Positions 57,208 through 64,000 of a DNA stretch of 64,000 nt are shown in pieces (the first letter of the stretch is position 1; the number at the start of each line of letters is the position of its first letter). This stretch comes from Liolophura sinensis (Eukaryota > Mollusca > Polyplacophora > Chitonida > Chitonidae). The notes under the pieces were generated by a model. It did not search any database and was not told the DNA's origin. It saw only the letters and a program-made list of their open reading frames with translations. Position numbers and translations under genes: made by a program. Location of the stretch: positions 9,004,017 through 9,068,016 of the forward strand of contig NC_088307.1 of the NCBI RefSeq assembly GCF_032854445.1. Reading direction: 5' to 3'.

Positions 57208-57795
57208 TATTTTGATCACTTAAATGACGATGATCTGATGCAAATTCAAACACAAGAGAGCTCATAATAATGGTTTAAAGGCAAAATCGAACCATTTTAT
57301 TTCTTGTACTATTTCACTGACGTTTTACAAGCTGTACTCAAGGATATTTCAATGACTTAAACAATGACAGCCAGCCTAATGGTGGAGTGCAAATTCAACC
57401 TCAGGAGAATTCACAAAAAAGGTTTAAAGACAATTCACCCAAATTTTCACTCCAAAGAGTGCATTTTAGAGACAACTAAATGTCATAAAATATTCCATTC
57501 AGTGCTGAACCTTTCATTTTCTCAGAAGGGCAAAACTTGCAACCTTGGCATGGCAGAAACTTTGGTCATTTAATTATAACAGTATGTTTTTGATTCACAG
57601 GAACATTAAACATACCCAATACCAAAGACATTAGACAGACTTTATCTGATCTATTTGATGACTTTTAGGTAGCTAATTAATATTATGCAAACTCAAGCTT
57701 AAAGGATACATGAACCGTTTGGTTTCTATGTCTCAATTTGTAGTTTAGGATGTGTCCTGACAAGCTACTTCAAGTACAAAAGAGCTTCCTTCTTC
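57208..57795. other. Right-arm-only insertion, about 590 bp
   Basis: The left arm is continuous at the matching point near 16265. Contents: a decayed family 1 SINE piece at 57310-57390 ('tcaaggatatttcaatgact') and a dispersed repeat piece ('gagtgcattttagagacaac') also seen near 12980 and 21780. No ORF of note. Confidence 0.7.
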
Positions 57796-58099
57796 TCTTC
57801 TTGGGGCATAAAAATGGCTTAAAACTTCAGTTTACATTTTGAGACACCATCTTCAACGCTTAAAATGAATACTAACACTGAATAGAAACAATGGCATTGA
57901 ACATTCAGTGTTGAATTATGGTTAAAATTTATTATACGGAAGCATTAGAATCAATATTCCCTTCTCTGAATCTTGGAAATTGCTACATGTAATTTCAAAA
58001 GCAAAGTTGGCCAATTTGAGGATGGTAAAATGTAAGTCCTTTGCTATCAGCTACATTCCTGTTACAATTACATGTAAATTGGCTAAAAAGAGCAGCAAT

Positions 58100-58315
58100 G
58101 AACCCAGGATAACGAAGCAATCTTAGACTGATGTAAAACTTTCTTATGTTTCTTTCCATTATTTTAGCTGAAGTCAGTTTTATGATAACTTACCCATGCC
58201 CAGAATTTACATTGTCAAGCAATATTCTGACCTGGTTACATAAGAAATAACAGTTTTAAAGTGATCTGAAATTCTGACTTCAAAAAGTCTAGGATTGATT
58301 TGTGATCCTGGGCCA
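58100..58315. mobile_element. MITE family A (mirror of 15738)
   Basis: 'gaacccaggataacgaagca' and 'gatttgtgatcctgggcc' ends. Confidence 0.75.
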
Positions 58316-58341
58316 GATTTCCCCACAACTAGAACATGTAC

Positions 58342-58496
58342 CCTGCTGAGGTAAGTCAGAATTATACTTTTGGCCCTCTCAACATCTCTGAGTTTTGCCT
58401 CCTCAAACCCAGGAGCGAATCCTCGAAACATCGCATGACTCAGACTTCCTAATACGACACGGAGGAAACCCCCACTGATGACAGACACGGCGTCCT
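58342..58496 (-). CDS. Exon E2 of the duplicated gene (right arm)
   Basis: Same 155-bp length and splice sites as 15557-15711. One Arg/Lys replacement in 51 codons; the best conserved exon apart from E7. Confidence 0.9.
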
Positions 58497-59239
58497 CTGA
58501 AAAGAATAATATAAATATCAAGAAACATATACAGGAAGTTTTTCCAGCAATTTAGAACAACTTGATTTCTATAGACAAGCACAACTTTGTTCCACTTAAA
58601 ACATCAGGTTATAAAACAACCATAAAAGTGTTCTACTAAAAAGATAATACCGATAGTCTAATTCACTTCTAAATCAAGACACTTCACTTCTAAATCAAGA
58701 CACTTCATTCACGGAACGCTGAATTATGACCTGTATTACTTTAGTCTCTTCAGTTAATTAAGGTAATTATACGACGGTGGCTAGCATTATGGCAGGGGAG
58801 GGGGGCGGGGCGGAGGAACCGAACAGCAACCTGTGCAAAACTCTGTGTCCTCACGTTAAGCCGGAGAGGACATGCCATTGTCAAAAAAAATATAAATGAC
58901 AATTTTAAGTCCAATATCAGACAAAAACTGTCACAATATTCTACAAACATATACTAAATGAGCAGAAGTTCAAACCTGATCTGTAACTTGTAACTGTGAA
59001 ATCATGGACCAATTCTTGTTACGGTAAAGTCATGTACCAGGCCAGGTTTCATTTCAACATGAAGAATATGAAATGACAAGACTGACAGATCAAAAAAAAT
59101 AAACCTATACAGAGATTTGGATGTAGACAAATTGTGTGATGTACTGTAATTTTAAAATCTTTCCTAAATCTGGGAGCGAATCATTAGGTGTGTGTACTTA
59201 CGCTGTGCCTTGGGAACGGACAAAAACCCAGTACACGAA

Positions 59240-59492
59240 ATCCCCGGAGGACAAAAGCCCCTCGATCAGTATTAACGGTTATATGGTCAATGACAAATGT
59301 TGATAGCTTCTTTTGAGAAAAATGGAAACCTTCTACCTGAAGTGATGTTTCAGATTTTAATATATGTTTACAATAGAAACCGTTCTTACTAACGCCAAGT
59401 AATCAAACAGTTTGTTGATGAAATCGTTTTTTGTTAGGCTCGAAATCAGAAAGAGCTGTTTTCTCTCAAGAGTATACAGAATGCTTGACCTA
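59240..59492. repeat. Dispersed repeat with 'ccccggaggacaaa' motif
   Basis: Related to 40876-41145 through 'aaatccccggaggacaaaag', 'gatcagtatt' and 'ctcaagagtatacagaatgc'. Type unknown. Confidence 0.6.
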
Positions 59493-59581
59493 AATTCCAG
59501 CTTCTAAAATCAAAAGAAATTTAAAAATATGGTAAACAATTGCTGTTGAAGCTTGTGTTAGACTTTCATTCCTATAAGAAC

Positions 59582-59842
59582 AGTGGCCTCCGTGGCTCAG
59601 TTGGTTAGCGTGTTAGCACAGTGTAATGACCCAGGAGCCTCTCAGCAATGTGATGATCGCTGTGAGTTCAAGTCCAGCTCATGCCTTTTTCCTCTCTTAC
59701 TTGGGAAGATCTTCCAGCAACCTGCGGATGGTCATGGGTTTCCCTCTGTCTCTTCCACGTTTCCTCCCACAGTAATGCTGGCTGCCGTATGGGTGAAATA
59801 TTCTTGAGTACGGCGTAAAAGACCAATCAAATAAATAAACAA
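59582..59842 (+). mobile_element. Family 1 SINE, full length, right arm only
   Basis: Head 'cgtggctcagttggttagcg', 'gtgagttcaagtccagctca', 3' domain 'gaaatattcttgagtacggc', (AAAT)n tail. Among the least decayed copies. Confidence 0.9.
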
Positions 59843-59984
59843 TCCTGTAAAAACACAGATCTTATGTATATATCAATTGTTTCTATCCAAAAAATATCTT
59901 TTACATGATATACAGTGATGTTGATAGGTACACATCCTGATTCTCTGATGCAAACAAATCGCAGACGGACGCAGTAGTCTCACT

Positions 59985-60210
59985 ACTGATGCGTCATGAA
60001 GACGTACCAGTCTTCACCCCACCCCCTACCCCCTTTATTGTAAGCATGATAAGGTCACCAGCCCGAGGGTGGCTTATATATACTGAAACGCAGGGAATGC
60101 TGGCCACATTTGGCCCAAGAGTTATATGGACCCGATTCCGGTACAACGCTTACAATGAGTTACCCCCTCGTTCAATTCCGATGCATGTGCTTTAGATTCA
60201 TACTGAATAC
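59985..60210 (-). promoter_or_regulatory. Possible LTR-type promoter region
   Basis: On the - strand 'cagtatatataagccaccct' looks like a TATA box, and 'gcttacaataaagg' about 40 bp on holds AATAAA, the order seen in retroelement LTRs. I could not find the LTR ends or a second copy, so a solo LTR is only a guess. Confidence 0.3.
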
Positions 60211-61496
60211 ACACATACCACGGCAATTCTGAAAGCTAAAATGTTTATGCACATTTTGCCACAACAGCTACTTGCCTTTACATTACCATTCTCCTGTAAA
60301 TCTTTGCCCAAGTCGAAAATAGGCTTGTATTTAGCAAGTCCCCACACTCTGCAATGTTTTTAAAATATGGGTCAGCCAGGTGCCTATGACCAGCAGCTGT
60401 TGACTTCTCAGTGGAATTTAAAATTCAACAGTTGCTGAAAACAACCCCCCAACTTAGTACTGCAAACTTAATTTGACATTTCGCACATATTATAGGGTTC
60501 GTCATTGTGCTCCACAGCTTTCAGACAACTGCAAATTCGCGCCTCCGCAGTAACATGGCCTTCTCTCAGTCAGAACTGACAGCCAGTTGATCAAAACATA
60601 GAGACGTGATGAAAGGTCAACCACGCATGTGCCTTCAAGCAACGACCCGATTTATTAGGTCACGATGTCGACAGGGCATGTGAGCGTAAGTTACAACTGT
60701 GAATTATCTTGGGTTTACCGGCCTTACAGGCTACAGAATGTGGCAAAAATTGGCAGCAGAGGAACAGAGAATGTCTTGGTGAACATAATTTATTGGAGTT
60801 TTGCCCGGTAAATACTTGTATTGGTTAATTTTTGGATGAATTTTAGTGGCGCAGCATGTCTACATGCTACTCTGTTTTTCTCCGTCAACGACGATACTTC
60901 CTATTTCGCTTGTCTGGAAATTTCCATAGATTTTAAATGTAACTGGCATGGTATGAGTTGCTCTAAGAGAAAAGATATCTGTTTTTTTTTTTAGTTTAGA
61001 TCTTTGTAAATATTTACAACTTAGTTCTGAAGCCCCAAATACACAACAAATGCCCAGAGACAAACTATAGTATGTTAGAAAATATTAAGGCAACAACCTT
61101 AAATTCTATGTCAACCTTAACAAATTCATGCACATGACATGTTGTTGTTGAACATTGCTGAATATGATAACTCACATACAAATTAGACATACAATTTATG
61201 TGTTGTGTAAAGTTTATAAACTTTTGTCTCATAAATACAATTTATAGAAATATTTTGAAATGAATAAAATGTATAATGGTTGATAGTGGGCCAGTTTCTA
61301 TATTTTATATCTAGTTATAAATAATTATATAATTTAAAATATAGAATGTTAAAAAAATAAACCTAAAAAAAGTGTACATACATATGACCATGGAAAAATT
61401 ATCACAATGCACAGCCGGCTTTGGCAAATCTCAGACACTAAATGAGACTAAGCAGTTACAGAGACTTATTATATTATTTGTCTACTCTTTAATTCT

Positions 61497-61660
61497 ATGT
61501 CTGGCTTCCTCTCCGGCTGTATGTGGGAAGGTCTCTCAGCAACCTGTGGATGATCGTGGGCTACCCGGTTTTCTCCCACCACAATGCCAGCCGCCGTTGT
61601 ATAAGTGAAATATTCTTGAGTACAGCGTAAAACACTAATCAAAAATATAAATATATTAAG
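61497..61660 (+). mobile_element. Family 1 SINE, uninterrupted (mirror of 13653)
   Basis: 'ctggcttcctctccggctgt', 'cagcaacctgtggatgatcg', 'gtgaaatattcttgagtaca'. Shows the empty target of the left-arm SINE insertion. Confidence 0.88.
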
Positions 61661-61775
61661 TCTATGATAAATGAATGGGCCTACATTTTTATCTCTATAA
61701 TAGCTGTGTGAGAAAACTATTAAAATGTTTCAACAAAACTATTAAAATATTTCAACAAAGTGTTTAGAAACTTAC

Positions 61776-61913
61776 CAGTAATGCCAAGATTGGCCACCCC
61801 TGCCCTGTGATACCTTGCGATTTCGGCAAACAGCCGGGCCGTCAGGTCTCTGATAATATTCATATCCTCATTACGGCGTGACAAGCACATTCTCAAAGAT
61901 TCCTTCCCTTGTT
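61776..61913 (-). CDS. Exon E1 of the duplicated gene (right arm), normal GT donor
   Basis: Same 138-bp length and acceptor ('gttctag' context) as 13379-13516. Two replacements (Q/E, H/R). The donor is 'actg|gtaagt', the canonical form of the left arm's 'actg|gcaagt'. Confidence 0.88.
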
Positions 61914-61975
61914 CTAGAAAGTAATTGATGCAAATATAGATTAATGCACATAAGAATTCATTAAAATGCTTTAGA

Positions 61976-62164
61976 GGGATACAGAATCTATTCTGACTGG
62001 CTGTTGTGAGAGATACGCAAGTCCTGGCTACGTCTATAGCCTTTAAAGTTAAATTTTAGCTATGTATATCAGATTTTATAACGCATGACCAAGACTTCAG
62101 GGCTTAACCCCGGAACCTTATCTCCACTGTCATTCAGTCACAGTTGATTCTGTATCCCTTTAAA
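61976..62164. mobile_element. MITE family B (mirror of 13135)
   Basis: 'agagggatacagaatctatt' and 'agttgattctgtatcccttt' ends. Confidence 0.7.
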
Positions 62165-62852
62165 GCAAAAGGCAGCCGATACTGGATATAGCATATGTTT
62201 ATATGGAGGCCAAGTTAAAGAGATTTTCTTTTATATTTCTTAAGCCAAAATTACAGTAAATGAGCACCTACATGTACATATCATCCAAAAAGTGCATTTT
62301 TAGAGACAGATAAATGCCAAAAATTATTAATTTTGGTGCTGAATCAATTAAACAAAGGGTGCAACACAACTGAGGAAAATAATAATATTAATTATGAACA
62401 TAAATAATAATAACATAATATTTCTATATGTATTTATTTTATTAAATTTGGGGGGACATTATACGAAGCCTGACATACATGCTTGTCTACCAAATAATTT
62501 ACTTCAGGTCTGTCCAAGGTCAGAGGGGAATTTAACTCTGAAAATGTAGATGGTCCTGGTTGATACACACACAAGTGCATGCAAGGCTTGGCATGCAATT
62601 TAACCCACCACTGTCATAAACTTTACAGGATATAAATATACCTACATATATATAAACGAAAAACTTAAAGCAAGAGTAATAATAAACATAGTAAACACAT
62701 ATAAATAAATATGTATACATGTACATGGGGTGGCAGGGGGGGAGAACAGATTCCAACCAAGACTAGGACATGACTACTGTTAAGAAGTAAACCGATGGAA
62801 TGCTGAAAGGGTGCAAAAAGCCATTCCTTGGAAGAGGATGCTCAGAAGAGCA

Positions 62853-63333
62853 TGAGAGCAAAGGCCCACAAAAAAAGGATGCTGGCAAGAGCGTGAGAGT
62901 AAAGGCCCACAAAACAGGATGCTGGCAAGAGCATGAGAGCAAAGGCCCACAAAACAGGATGCTGGCAAGAGCATGAGAGCAAAGGCCCACAAAAAAAGGA
63001 TGCTGGCAAGAGCGTGGGAGCAAAGGCCCACAAAACAGGATGCTGGCAAGAGCATGAGAACAAAGGGCCACAATATAGGATGCTGGTAAGAGCATGGGAG
63101 CAAAGGCCCACAAAACAGGATGCAGGCAAGAGCATGAGAGCAAGAGCCACAAAACAGGATGCTGGCAAGAGCATGAAAGCAAAGGCCCACATAAAAGGAT
63201 GCTGGCAAGAGCATGAGAGCAAAGGCCCACAAAAACAGGAAGCCGGCAAGAGCATGAGAGCAAAGGGCCATAAAACAGGATGCTGGCAAGAGCATGAGAG
63301 CAAAGGCCACAATACAGGATGCTGGCAAGAGCA
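62853..63333 (-). repeat. 40-bp minisatellite (mirror), about 12 copies
   Basis: Unit on the + strand 'gcatgagagcaaaggcccac' then 'aaaacaggatgctggcaaga'. Some units are 39 or 41 bp. Less than half the copy number of the left array. The open frames here (62763-63379 and 62933-63415) are repeat read-through. Confidence 0.95.
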
Positions 63334-64000
63334 TGAAACAACTAACAAGAAAATCTCCCATGGCAACCACAGATATCAAACAAAGCGCGTTATATTAAGA
63401 GTGTGGTATACATAAGTGTAAAAGAATGAATGATTGTGGTTTAACACCATACTGTCAGTATTTGTGCCATAGCAAGTTGAAAGTACGAGGTGGAAAATGC
63501 AGTTGAACATGTTTAAAACCAGATAATCGAGAAGATCCAAAACAGTTTAAACACGAAAACCATCCTGCTTTTATAACTTTATCTTGTAAACAGTATAAAA
63601 CTACTTTGTCTCTAAGAGACATAGCTTGTGTATCAAAATGACGGTGAAATTCTTGCAGTTTATAATGGACTTGTAGGTTCGATTCACCCTGCCAAAGGTG
63701 ATGAATATACTTAAGAATGTTTGAACGAAAATCAGTATAGGGTATTTTTACTTTCAATGTAGGTTTATTCAGGGCAGCTTAAGCCTCCCTCTCTATGACT
63801 GTGTTTCCATGGATACCAATATGGTTTGGTATCCAAACAGAACATAACATCCTTACCCCTTATCCTTAACAACTTTCTTATGTAAGGCTAAAATGAATTT
63901 TCAAATTTATTGTTTTCTATTGCCCAAAGAGACAAGAGAGTGAGTCAGTACATATGACTGCCCTCTGGGAATGCCCAGAAGATACATAAGACAAGGCCAG
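63334..64000. other. Right arm beyond the minisatellite, intron
   Basis: Inverse of 10643-11346, with a few small indels; no gene. Homology is still strong at the window's last base. Confidence 0.6.

Larger units (their letters stand above)
59047..60780. other. Right-arm-only insertion, about 1.7 kb
   Basis: Absent from the left arm at about 14905. Holds a dispersed repeat (59240-59492), a full SINE (59582-59842), and a possible LTR-like stretch on the - strand. It is composite, so it was probably built by several insertions or is the ancestral state lost on the left. Confidence 0.75.
41971..64000. repeat. Right arm of the giant inverted duplication
   Basis: Inverse of 10643-34198, starting with 'atggcaaacgaagtcacagt' (inverse of the left arm's inner end) and running to the window edge, where homology is still strong. 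Same order of landmarks in reverse. Right-only DNA: 57208-57795 and 59047-60780. Missing relative to left: DNA matching about 16740-17390, 31402-32811, 33279-33877, the SINE at 13754, and about 15 minisatellite copies. Confidence 0.97.

Noticed and set aside
62763-63415. Open frames of 160-199 codons on both strands
   Set aside because: Mirror of the same minisatellite.

Overview
This window is nuclear DNA from a multicellular animal, very probably a mollusc or a closely related lophotrochozoan. Evidence: coding sequence is split into short exons with phase-compatible GT-AG introns; the DNA is AT-rich; and there are many copies of a tRNA-derived SINE (head like 'gtggctcagttggttagc', body like 'gtgaaatattcttgagtacg', (ATTT)n tail) of a type common in mollusc genomes. 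There is also a Penelope-like element, a LINE with an RNase H domain, a hAT-like fragment, a chromodomain LTR-element relic and several palindromic MITE families. Nothing looks bacterial, and there is no CRISPR array or operon.

The dominant structure is a giant inverted duplication. Positions 10643-34198 (left arm, 23.6 kb) recur in reverse complement at 41971-64000 (right arm, 22.0 kb, cut by the window edge), around a 7.8 kb spacer (34199-41970). Every exon, Penelope copy, MITE, SINE and minisatellite of the left arm in that range has its mirror partner in the right arm, except for a set of arm-specific insertions. The arms differ by scattered substitutions and many indels, the level expected of either diverged segmental duplicates or two haplotypes of a very heterozygous animal joined head-to-head by the assembler. 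This is the main thing to resolve.

Gene content: one gene, unidentified by me, runs on the + strand across the left part of the window. Exons are at 3686, 4759, possibly 6829, 8224, 13379, 15557, 16397, 17539, 19621, 21983 and 23378, with stop at 23455. The last seven exons are repeated on the - strand of the right arm (61913 down to 50840), so the two 3' ends converge on the spacer. From 8224 to the stop the exon phases join without a break. The C-terminal third is low-complexity, serine/acidic and fast changing; the last residues are an Asp run.

Layout: 1-10642 is single copy in the window (5' exons, introns, few repeats). 10643-23455 holds the 40-bp minisatellite and the 3' exons. 23456-31400 is 3' flank with a dead Penelope element (25482-28054). 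31402-32811 is a left-arm-only LTR relic. 34199-41970 is the spacer (foldback element, SINEs, 5'-truncated LINE interrupted by hAT-like DNA). 41971-64000 mirrors the left arm, with its own private insertions near 57208-57795 and 59047-60780.

Most long open frames here are not genes. The largest (11301-12510) are read-throughs of the minisatellite, and the others belong to mobile elements.
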